DNA of 5,875 nucleotides from Desulfuromonadales bacterium. Lineage in GTDB: Bacteria > Desulfobacterota > Desulfuromonadia > Desulfuromonadales > BM103. Under the pieces are notes generated by a model, which was not told the DNA's origin, ran no database searches, and was given only the letters and a program-made list of their open reading frames with translations. Made by a program: the position numbers and the translations under genes. How positions within the stretch are numbered: position 1 is the stretch's first letter; the number at the start of each line of letters is the position of its first letter. This document shows positions 1-5,398 of the stretch, one piece after another. The stretch is taken from the NCBI GenBank assembly GCA_030640215.1, contig DAOWJU010000209.1, positions 1-5,875 of the forward strand. Direction: 5' to 3'.

Positions 1-114
1 AGCCACCCCCTGAGTTGATTTTACAAACAACGATAATCATTTAAATCTCTTCAGTAGCCCAGCCATCCGCCCTGCAGTGCGATTTGGAATCGACGAATCT
101 GTTGGCTTTGCGTC

Positions 115-140
115 ACCAGATTACTCTGGTTTTGCCTTTT
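115..140 (+). terminator. Weak rho-independent terminator candidate
   Basis: A perfect six-pair stem, ACCAGA (115-120) with TCTGGT (125-130), closes a four-base TTAC loop and is followed by TTTGCCTTTT. The stem is short and the T-run is broken by GCC, so strength is doubtful. It reads on the plus strand and would end either a gene lying left of the window or a small RNA from about 60-140. Confidence 0.4.
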
Positions 141-198
141 ATTGGAGACTTGCATCTCTCTACTTACAAACGTTCAGCGTTTGGTTGATCCCCCTTTA

Positions 199-213
199 TT
201 AACAGCTAGTTAA
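199..213. repeat. TTAAC-AGCTA-GTTAA inverted repeat
   Basis: Perfect 5-5-5 dyad in an AT-rich stretch about 100 bases upstream of the ORF at 313. It contains the same TTAAC core that recurs at 266 and 280, so one DNA-binding protein could recognise all of them. It could also be chance in AT-rich sequence. Confidence 0.3.
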
Positions 214-262
214 CAACCCCTTACACCATAAAAGCTCCTGCAAGCGTCACACACCCCTCAGC

Positions 263-284
263 CAATTAACCACGGTCAATTAAC
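263..284 (+). promoter_or_regulatory. CAATTAAC direct repeat at a candidate promoter
   Basis: CAATTAAC occurs at 263-270 and again at 277-284, a 14-base period. The first copy overlaps TTAACC (266-271), which could act as a poor -35 box 18 bases before TATCAT (290-295), a fair -10 box. The geometry resembles a tandem-site operator for a response regulator or activator of the ORF at 313. That use is inference; the repeat itself is seen directly. Confidence 0.35.
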
Positions 285-312
285 TCGACTATCATTAGCT
301 TCGCAGAATTAA

Positions 313-609
313 ATGCAACAAATGGCCCAAGAGGCATTAAGGTTTGTTCATGAGAAGCTCAGTCCATTTCTGCAATTCGCAACCGTTGCCCCTATCAACA
401 GCATGCTGATGAACTTGATTTACCGATCGATCAGCGCACTCGCACCCACAACAGTCGACAGGCGCAATATCAGCTTGCATGATGAATTGTCGAATATCAC
501 CTCAGAGGTTGGTCTCGATTCAGATGTGGCACTACAGGTGACAGGAGTTACGCCGGAGCAGTTGATGCTGGCGAACAAAGAGCAGCAGAGTATGGAGTTG
601 CGGCCGTGA
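313..609 (+). CDS. Hypothetical protein, 98 residues, unrecognised
   Basis: I do not recognise this protein. An in-frame TAA sits immediately before the ATG at 313, so translation cannot begin further upstream; a second ATG three codons in is an alternative start. No Shine-Dalgarno is visible before either. The protein looks soluble and mostly helical: an N-terminal half (residues 1-45) with Met/Leu-rich amphipathic stretches, then a polar half with many Glu, Gln and Asp residues. It has no Cys, no signal peptide and no clear membrane span. A possible promoter (TTAACC/TATCAT) and the CAATTAAC repeat lie just upstream, and a hairpin with a T-rich tail lies about 65 bases downstream, so it could be a one-gene unit. 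It could instead be a remnant of a longer gene or a chance ORF. Confidence 0.4.
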   Translation: MQQMAQEALRFVHEKLSPFLQFATVAPINSMLMNLIYRSISALAPTTVDRRNISLHDELSNITSEVGLDSDVALQVTGVTPEQLMLANKEQQSMELRP

Positions 610-672
610 CACAGAATTTCTGGGAATGGGACAAACTGTAACTGAGTGGCAGAGGGGTTGCATCAATGAAGA

Positions 673-715
673 CAGGGGCACTTCCTGAAACGGGAAGCGC
701 CCCTGCATTTTCTTT
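673..715. terminator. Bidirectional terminator between convergent genes
   Basis: Thirteen-base arms (673-685 and 693-705) enclose a seven-base loop. Twelve pairs are Watson-Crick. The remaining position (680/698) is an A-C mismatch in plus-strand RNA but a U-G wobble in minus-strand RNA, so the fold is complete only in the cytochrome transcript. The plus strand has the better U-tail (CATTTTCTTT, 706-715); the minus-strand tail (TCTTCATT) is weaker. It lies 28 bases past the cytochrome stop and 63 bases past the stop of the ORF at 313, and probably ends both. Confidence 0.8.
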
Positions 716-732
716 GCTAAATGTTCAATGTG

Positions 733-3150
733 TTACCAAGGGGTTACACTATTCCAACCAGCTTCGGTGGTCCCCGTCTGGTTTTTATCTGTATCACTGG
801 CACTGACATATCGGTGACAGTTAAGTGCAGTCGTACCGAAACCCAACTGTGTTGAGGTATGCCCCTCCCACCCATTAGGACTGATCGAGTCATCCCAGGC
901 ATTGTGAGTAACATCAAGACAGTTGGTAATCATCAGACGAGGCAGCGCCGACATGTGCGGGCTGTGGCACTTGGAGCACGGGAAGTTGTGGAAGCCCGTA
1001 TCCGTCGTACCATCATCGACGGTAATCCCGATAGCAGATGTGAGGTCAAGTTCACCGGTATCAGGTCTGTCAGCATCAATATAAGGTGTGATCCCCGTCG
1101 TAAAAACGGTCTCTGGTGTACGCAAACCGTAGACCCAGGCAGGCTTTGAGGCGCTAGCGGGTGTACCGGTCAAAGCTGATCCTTCGTGCCGCATCGGACC
1201 AAGTTGCCAGTTATTGCCCTCACCGCGAATAGATTGTCTGTAGATGTTCGCCGAAGTATAGCTGGTGGTATGGCCAAGCCCCGGAACAACAGCTGCATGC
1301 GGTGGCCAGGCCTGCCTGATGGCTTCACCTGTGTGACAGGAGAAACAAACACTCGCATCGGTTTCATAATCAGTCCAGCTGAAAAAAGCGTTGTTCTGCT
1401 CGATCTGCCAACCACCGATAGAGTTGGTAATGGAAGTGGTTACCGTACCGTTACCACCGCGTGGCACTCCGCCAAAGGCCGTCGCATGGGCTGTCGTCTG
1501 TGGCGCACCATCCTCGGGGAAGGGGCTTGAGGTCCAGGAACCACGAAGGAAGGGACCCGCGCCGTCATTGACACCGCCACCCGTATCATGGACGTCGTGA
1601 CAGTAGGAACAAGCCTGACCAGCGGCACTATAGTGATTAGACTGAATTGTGATCGGCTTGTAAGAGGAAAAGTTAGCACTTTGCCAGGTAGCAGAATCCC
1701 AATTACTGTAGTTAGAAAGTGTTCCTGTCGTATAGCTCCCCTGGGTAACGTTCCACGGTTGGTAGGTCGCAGCGTGGCAGCCATTGCAGATCTCTTGCTC
1801 AGAGGTGCCTGTGGTTGCAGTTCCGCCAAGGCGGAATCCGGTGCGTCCATCAGCAGTGTAACTGATACCGACTGCCGCATTGTTGGGCACCAGAACTCCT
1901 CCAGTATGTGGTGGGTGGCAGGCATCACAATCATTGGAAGCATAGGTTAATCCGGCACCATCGGCGTCGGTATGTGCATTACTGCTCGTAATCAGAGTAG
2001 CTCCAGCACCGCTACCGTTATGACAAGTCACACAAGTGGCCGTGCCGCCCCAATCCAGATCGCCGTGGCAACTGTTGGCACAGCTTCCACCAGAGTATTT
2101 ATAACCATCAGGATCGGGCGAAGTGCCCAGTTCACTGCCGTAACTGTAGCTGGTCACACTGCTGCCAGCATTCGAAACCAGGGCGTCACCGTTACCATTG
2201 GCCGGGCCATTGACATGATGGGTGGTATTGGTGGCATCGTGACTGTGGCAATTGGTACATGCCACCTGATGTGAAGCAGTCAGGTGACTGCCGCCTGAAG
2301 GTTCATCTGTACCATCAGGTCGACCGTTGGCGTCACCGTGACAATCGCCGCAGGCACCACCTGTACCGCCATCCCAATCTGCAGTTGCATTACCGTGACA
2401 GTAGAGGTTGGAACACTGCTTCTGAGCTGCACTGTAGGTCGCGCCAGCCCAGGTTGCAGCAATCCCGGTAAAAGCGATATCGGTTGCGACACCATCATGA
2501 TCCTCGGGGTGACAGGTGGAACAGGCCAGGCCATACTCACCACCACCACTGCCTGCATGAACCAGGTGGGCAGTGGTGGTAGGCGGATTACCGTGGCAAT
2601 CATCGCAGCTCGCCCCAAAACCTTTTGAATGCAGATGGCAGGAGATGCAGTCCTTCAGATTCTCGTGGGAAAGACCACCGGTGTTATTAACAGTGTCGTA
2701 ATTGTGGAACTGGTTCTGGCTGTGACAGCTTTCACAAATCTTATTCGACGTCGCATGCGTACCGGCATCATCGCCAAAATCTGAGCTTCCGTCACGCGTG
2801 TCGAGAAAAGTAACCGTACCGGCATCCACTTCGATCGGGAATTTATCGCTTCCATTCGGAGCCACCAGGTTCTTTTTGATCCGCTTGATATTGCCGGTTC
2901 CACGGGCATGACAAGTGCCACAGGTGAATTCACCATATTTGCCGGTCGTGGTTCCCCAGTCTCCGCCCCACTTGCTCGACCCGGTGGAGAGGGAGCTATG
3001 GATCATTGGGTTAAAAGCCTCTGCATTCTGCGGGGCCACAACGGCCAACAAAGTCAGCCAAACCACCATCCCCATCAGGCATAACGCGCTTTTGCACCAC
3101 AACTCCATAGAGGACTTCGAATTCAACAAGCACTTATCTTGAGTAATCAT
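733..3150 (-). CDS. Secreted multiheme c-type cytochrome with CxxxxCH/CxxCH modules
   Basis: An 805-residue electron-transfer protein exported by Sec and loaded with covalent haem outside the cytoplasm. The ATG at 3150 is supported by GAGGTG five bases upstream. The signal peptide has a long n-region, a hydrophobic core (about residues 22-40) and a likely cut after AEA at 45. CX2CH motifs begin at residues 77, 139, 168, 182, 210, 267, 298, 373, 408, 455, 514, 602 and 725. There is also CX4CH at 246 (CSNLYCH) and CX3CH at 357 (CANSCH). Both are followed shortly by CX2CH, the module known from Geobacter cytochromes. Cys744 and Cys778-His779 form a possible sixteenth pair. The rest is Gly/Ser/Thr/Asn-rich, with 25 further His able to serve as axial ligands. 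It may act in the periplasm or at the cell surface, perhaps in extracellular electron transfer; the partner is unknown. No cytochrome, porin or maturation gene is adjacent. Confidence 0.93.
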   Translation of the reverse strand: MITQDKCLLNSKSSMELWCKSALCLMGMVVWLTLLAVVAPQNAEAFNPMIHSSLSTGSSKWGGDWGTTTGKYGEFTCGTCHARGTGNIKRIKKNLVAPNGSDKFPIEVDAGTVTFLDTRDGSSDFGDDAGTHATSNKICESCHSQNQFHNYDTVNNTGGLSHENLKDCISCHLHSKGFGASCDDCHGNPPTTTAHLVHAGSGGGEYGLACSTCHPEDHDGVATDIAFTGIAATWAGATYSAAQKQCSNLYCHGNATADWDGGTGGACGDCHGDANGRPDGTDEPSGGSHLTASHQVACTNCHSHDATNTTHHVNGPANGNGDALVSNAGSSVTSYSYGSELGTSPDPDGYKYSGGSCANSCHGDLDWGGTATCVTCHNGSGAGATLITSSNAHTDADGAGLTYASNDCDACHPPHTGGVLVPNNAAVGISYTADGRTGFRLGGTATTGTSEQEICNGCHAATYQPWNVTQGSYTTGTLSNYSNWDSATWQSANFSSYKPITIQSNHYSAAGQACSYCHDVHDTGGGVNDGAGPFLRGSWTSSPFPEDGAPQTTAHATAFGGVPRGGNGTVTTSITNSIGGWQIEQNNAFFSWTDYETDASVCFSCHTGEAIRQAWPPHAAVVPGLGHTTSYTSANIYRQSIRGEGNNWQLGPMRHEGSALTGTPASASKPAWVYGLRTPETVFTTGITPYIDADRPDTGELDLTSAIGITVDDGTTDTGFHNFPCSKCHSPHMSALPRLMITNCLDVTHNAWDDSISPNGWEGHTSTQLGFGTTALNCHRYVSASDTDKNQTGTTEAGWNSVTPW

Positions 3151-3302
3151 TTCAACACCTCAAACATCCACGGCTGGAATTGTTGATCTCTTCGCTCAGG
3201 TTCATCGGCAAGCAACGATGAGTCTTTTCTTCCACAGGAAGGCTGTAACTCGCTAAGACTAAAAGCATTTCCTCTATTCACCGGCGGCCAGGTAAAGTTC
3301 AT
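3147..3302 (-). CDS. Possible 51-residue leader ORF overlapping the cytochrome start
   Basis: An ORF begins with ATG at 3302, preceded at eight bases by a weak GAGAG. It stops with TGA at 3149-3147, giving an ATGA overlap with the cytochrome start, the arrangement typical of translational coupling. The 51-residue product starts MNFTWPPVNRG, is polar, has one Cys and no haem motif, signal peptide or recognised domain. It runs through a segment with nested inverted repeats. The overlap is seen directly; whether the ORF is translated is uncertain, since its size is within what chance produces and its own ribosome binding site is poor. Confidence 0.25.
   Translation of the reverse strand: MNFTWPPVNRGNAFSLSELQPSCGRKDSSLLADEPERRDQQFQPWMFEVLK
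3156..3161 (-). promoter_or_regulatory. Ribosome binding site of the cytochrome
   Basis: GAGGTG on the minus strand, five bases before the ATG at 3150. It decides the start: the next in-frame ATG (residue 15), which would give a more ordinary signal peptide, has no comparable site before it. Confidence 0.75.
3203..3260 (-). promoter_or_regulatory. Possible structured leader of the cytochrome mRNA
   Basis: In minus-strand RNA, AGTCTT (3260-3255) can pair with AAGACT (3226-3221). That pairing encloses a CTTCC-TGT-GGAAG hairpin (3241-3229). It abuts directly a second hairpin, CATCG-N8-CGATG (3220-3203). All stems are perfect, though only 5-6 pairs long. They lie about 50-110 bases before the cytochrome start. 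I could not match this to a known riboswitch; the conserved GCAAA core and receptor sequence of cyclic-di-GMP (GEMM) riboswitches, which do occur before Geobacter cytochromes, were not found. Confidence 0.3.
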
Positions 3303-3599
3303 CGTTTTTTCTCTCTGTTTACTGAGAGTGACTCGACAAAAAAACCGAACCAAAACAGCACATTATCAGAGCAAGCGAACCAAGATCATCCACCCCATTC
3401 ACCACAGGAAAACACCTGCTAACGCGTAAATATTAAGCAAAAAGCGTACCCTTTATTTGCTTTCCTTAATAATGCAGGACTACTAACGATATCATCTAAA
3501 GAACTGGCGGTAATCTCTAAAAAGGTTGGCCTTATAACAACAATGCGCATTACTGCGAGTTGACTACAGGGCCAGGTTGATGGACAGCGGAGAGGAAGG

Positions 3600-3619
3600 A
3601 AAGATACAGGTTTATCTTT
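3600..3619 (-). terminator. Weak hairpin after the editing-domain gene
   Basis: A perfect seven-pair stem (AAAGATA/TATCTTT) with a six-base loop lies 15 bases past the stop at 3634. It is AT-rich and followed by CCTTCC rather than a U-run, so it is a poor intrinsic terminator. The TATCTTT-pairing arm AAAGATAC also occurs at 3646-3653, inside the last codons of the gene. The arm at 3613-3619 could therefore pair with either copy, giving two mutually exclusive folds. Confidence 0.3.
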
Positions 3620-3633
3620 GCAGGATGGACCCG

Positions 3634-4044
3634 TCAGAATGACGTAAAGATACGCGCCGTGGAACGACCGGGGGCTTGCAGGTCGAGGTCGAGGAAGTAA
3701 CCGAAAGGGGTCTGCCAGACTTCGTAACCGGAGCCGCGTAAACGTTCGGTGGCTCTTTCCAGCAAAGCCTTGGTGAATGCAGCCGAGGCCTTGGTTTCGG
3801 CCAGATGCGAGAAAGTGTGCAATACGATACGCTGGGTCTCGTTCTTGCGCGCCCCCCACTTGAGGTTTTTCACCAGCTTCTTTTCTACTCCCGACACATT
3901 CTCCTCATCAACAGCCTCGGCATGAATCAACCCCACCACCGTGGCGGTAATCTCACCCGGTTCCGTGCAGTCTGGCTCATCTTCGAGAGTTTTTGTGGCA
4001 GGAGTGTAGGCAAATCGATCTGCGTAGAGCATCAGAAGTTTCAT
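3634..4044 (-). CDS. Stand-alone threonyl-tRNA synthetase editing domain (archaeal type)
   Basis: This 136-residue protein matches in length and pattern the N-terminal editing domain of archaeal threonyl-tRNA synthetase, a fold related to D-aminoacyl-tRNA deacylase that removes serine mischarged on tRNA-Thr. Recognised features are the first strand MKLLMLYADRF (1-11), IVLHTFSHLAE (73-83) with His80 at the place of a known active-site His, and GYEVWQTPFGYF (106-117). No synthetase catalytic or anticodon-binding domain follows; the gene ends at residue 136. Family knowledge makes an RNA-linked deacylase or editing role in the cytoplasm likely, but the substrate here is inferred. The residue matching the archaeal catalytic Lys (after PFGWY) is Leu118. 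The ATG at 4044 fits the family start, but no strong Shine-Dalgarno precedes it. It is a lone gene, divergent from tRNA-Pro. Confidence 0.8.
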   Translation of the reverse strand: MKLLMLYADRFAYTPATKTLEDEPDCTEPGEITATVVGLIHAEAVDEENVSGVEKKLVKNLKWGARKNETQRIVLHTFSHLAETKASAAFTKALLERATERLRGSGYEVWQTPFGYFLDLDLQAPGRSTARIFTSF

Positions 4045-4158
4045 GACTCATGCTAATAGCAAGACCGGCCGTTAAAAACAAGCAAAAGGTTCGCAGCCTT
4101 GTAAAACTTAACGCATGACAACTTCTTCCACGTTCACAACCCGACAGGCCAAAAGACC

Positions 4159-4185
4159 TTGCCAATCAGCCACTTTGTATGATAA
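4159..4185 (+). promoter_or_regulatory. Candidate promoter of tRNA-Pro
   Basis: TTGCCA (4159-4164) and TGATAA (4180-4185) are spaced 15 bases apart, about 30 bases before the mature tRNA 5' end. The spacing is short and the overlapping TATGAT (4178-4183) is an alternative -10. Position favours it more than sequence does. Confidence 0.35.
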
Positions 4186-4214
4186 AAATCCGCTGAATTT
4201 GCTTAAGGCTGAAA

Positions 4215-4291
4215 CGGGATGTAGCGCAGCCTGGTAGCGCACCTGCTTCGGGAGCAGGGGGTCGCTGGTTCGAATCCAGTCATCCCGACCA
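4215..4291 (+). tRNA. tRNA-Pro (anticodon CGG)
   Basis: A 77-base cloverleaf with encoded CCA. The acceptor arms CGGGATG (4215-4221) and CATCCCG (4281-4287) pair fully; discriminator A is 4288 and CCA is 4289-4291. The D-arm is GCGC/GCGC around AGCCTGGTA. The anticodon stem CCTGC/GCAGG encloses TTCGGGA, giving anticodon CGG at 4249-4251 for proline codon CCG. The T-arm is GCTGG-TTCGAAT-CCAGT with one G-U pair. A terminator follows 11 bases later, so it is a single-tRNA unit. No integrase and no second copy of the tRNA 3' end are present, so nothing suggests it is a used integration site here. Confidence 0.97.
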
Positions 4292-4302
4292 TAGTTAGCA
4301 TG

Positions 4303-4335
4303 AGAGCGACCTTCCCGGGGTCGCTCTTTTCTTTT
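4303..4335 (+). terminator. Rho-independent terminator of tRNA-Pro
   Basis: Nine-pair GC-rich stem AGAGCGACC (4303-4311) with GGTCGCTCT (4319-4327), loop TTCCCGG, then a T-rich tail (TTTTCTTTT, 4327-4335). It sits directly after the tRNA. On the minus strand the tail is not U-rich, so it is unlikely to serve the LysR gene. Confidence 0.9.
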
Positions 4336-4456
4336 GGGTTCCGATCCTCCTCCGGTCCGTGTGCGAGATTGCTTTTGGTAATTGGGTCCTGAGTCTTATT
4401 ACTCCCATTGATTAGACCTCAGCAGTAGCTAGGTTTTTCCGCTTGTTGTAACGCGT

Positions 4457-5353
4457 TTATCCTGCATAGTGCTTCAACAATAAAGTGCTAAAGGCCTGAG
4501 CCGCAGCAGAAACCGATCTGGTACGCAATTTCGCCAACCAGAGTTCTCTTTCGACCGCCAAACCCTCCACCACAACTCTAAAGACCTCACGGTTTTTTTC
4601 TCTGGTCCCGATGGAAAGTTCTGACACAAAAGCACAGCCGAAGCCGACGGCAACAGCCTGTTGCACCGCTTCGTTGCTTCCTAGTCGTGCTGCGACCTTC
4701 AACCGCGATGGATCAAAACCGACATTACGTAAAGATGCGTCAAGGGCCTGCCCACTTCCCGAACCGCTTTCACGGACGACAAAGGAGCCTGCTGTAAGCT
4801 CGTCGATTAATACCTTGCCTTGTTTGTGCCAAGGGTGCCCTGAACCAACAATGAGGACCAGGAGATCCTTATACAACGGCACGCAATCTATGTTCTTATG
4901 GTTTGAACAATTCCCGACCACGGCCAGTTCGACTTCAGCCGACAGCAGGCTGGTGAAGATATCAAGGCTGTCGCCAGTCTGCATGATCAGCGAGATCCCC
5001 GGGTACTGTTCGGCAAGGATAGGCAGAACTGGAGGAATCAAATAATTGGCAGGAATGTTGCTGGCGCCAATCATGAGTTGGGCATTGTCGAGGGCCTGAA
5101 GGCCAGCCATCGATTCAAGGAGTGTATCGCGTTCAACCAGTATCCGGCGTGCATGCTTCAGGTAAATCTGACCATTCGACGTCAAGAAAACGCCTTTCCC
5201 CGTACGATCAAACAGACACATATCAATTTCATTTTCCAGCGAAGCAATATGCTGACTGACTGTCGACTGATTTAAAGAGACCTTTTCGGCACCGCGCGAG
5301 AAGCTCTTCGTTTCAGCCACGGCAACAAAGACTTCCAGTTGACGAAGATTCAC
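4457..5353 (-). CDS. LysR-family transcriptional regulator
   Basis: A 298-residue LysR-type regulator of normal family length. It starts with GTG (5353), fixed by AGGAGG five bases upstream and by the family opening MNLRQLEVFVAV. Residues 1-60 form the winged helix-turn-helix, with the recognition helix around SLNQSTVSQHIASLE (26-40). Residues 60-90 are the linker helix. Residues 91-295 are the periplasmic-binding-protein-like effector domain, with VRESGSGSGQ (193-202) and LGSNEAVQQAV (224-234) at the usual ligand-cleft positions. It is divergent from the double-cubane reductase gene, the usual LysR arrangement for controlling a neighbour and itself. The sequence recalls the LysR group annotated as selenium-metabolism-associated, which is often near such reductases, but the effector cannot be read from the sequence and that assignment is tentative. 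Confidence 0.93.
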   Translation of the reverse strand: MNLRQLEVFVAVAETKSFSRGAEKVSLNQSTVSQHIASLENEIDMCLFDRTGKGVFLTSNGQIYLKHARRILVERDTLLESMAGLQALDNAQLMIGASNIPANYLIPPVLPILAEQYPGISLIMQTGDSLDIFTSLLSAEVELAVVGNCSNHKNIDCVPLYKDLLVLIVGSGHPWHKQGKVLIDELTAGSFVVRESGSGSGQALDASLRNVGFDPSRLKVAARLGSNEAVQQAVAVGFGCAFVSELSIGTREKNREVFRVVVEGLAVERELWLAKLRTRSVSAAAQAFSTLLLKHYAG

Positions 5354-5358
5354 TTGTT

Positions 5359-5364
5359 CCTCCT
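5359..5364 (-). promoter_or_regulatory. Ribosome binding site fixing the GTG start of LysR
   Basis: Full AGGAGG on the minus strand, five bases before the GTG at 5353-5351. It is the main reason for choosing the non-ATG start. Confidence 0.85.
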
Positions 5365-5377
5365 ATTGACAATTTAA

Positions 5378-5388
5378 ATAACTGTTAT
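5378..5388. promoter_or_regulatory. ATAAC-T-GTTAT dyad, possible LysR operator
   Basis: Perfect 5-1-5 inverted repeat, 25 bases before the LysR start and just downstream of where its transcription would begin. That position would suit autorepression. The binding protein is inferred from location only. Confidence 0.35.
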
Positions 5389-5398
5389 CGATTTATTG

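Larger units (their letters stand above)
1..312. other. Intergenic region with no convincing gene
   Basis: No open reading frame with a plausible start and ribosome binding site is visible here on either strand. The stretch holds a CGATT-TGG-AATCG hairpin (80-92), a small terminator-like hairpin (115-130 plus T-rich tail), a TTAAC-AGCTA-GTTAA dyad (199-213) and a direct repeat of CAATTAAC (263-270 and 277-284). It may contain the end of a transcript entering from the left, or a small RNA, plus the promoter of the ORF at 313. No riboswitch class was recognised. Confidence 0.5.
3151..3633. other. Long intergenic region upstream of the cytochrome
   Basis: About 480 bases separate the cytochrome start from the end of the editing-domain gene, both on the minus strand. 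The part nearest the cytochrome holds the possible leader ORF and folded leader. The middle (about 3301-3346) is dominated by A/T homopolymers around a CTCTC/GAGAG pair. The distal part holds an AT-stem hairpin (3600-3619). No convincing sigma-70 or -24/-12 promoter could be picked by eye, although the cytochrome promoter is expected here. CCACAGGAA occurs twice (3232-3240 and 3402-3410), perhaps by chance. Confidence 0.5.

Noticed and set aside
859..2628. Several plus-strand ORFs (for example 859-1149, 1186-1530, 1588-1950, 1972-2274) opposite the cytochrome
   Set aside because: They are antisense to a gene whose minus-strand frame is proven by 15 haem motifs; their products are Thr/Val/Ile-rich, lack domains, and have no ribosome binding sites.
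3301..3346. Terminator-like CTCTC/GAGAG element flanked by T- and A-runs
   Set aside because: In neither orientation does a U-run follow a stable stem; the stem is five pairs with an eight-base loop.
3151..3420. Cyclic-di-GMP (GEMM) riboswitch before the cytochrome
   Set aside because: Looked for because these occur before Geobacter cytochromes, but the conserved ACGCAAAGC-type core and receptor strand are absent on the minus strand.
3361..3420. Sigma-54 (-24/-12) promoter, from TTGGTTCGCTTGC on the minus strand
   Set aside because: The GG-to-GC spacing is three bases shorter than the fixed spacing these promoters need.
3419..3859. A 146-residue minus-strand ORF overlapping the end of the editing-domain gene
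   Set aside because: It is out of frame with the recognisable editing domain, overlaps it by more than 200 bases, and its sequence resembles no protein family.
3977..4165. A 62-residue minus-strand ORF containing a hydrophobic segment over the editing-domain start
   Set aside because: Another frame of the editing-domain gene start plus its upstream region, with no ribosome binding site and no family resemblance.
4215..4291. tRNA-Pro as an integration site of a genomic island
   Set aside because: No integrase, no direct repeat of the tRNA 3' end, and an ordinary terminator follows at once.
4611..5045. A 144-residue plus-strand ORF opposite LysR
   Set aside because: Antisense shadow of the well-supported LysR gene.
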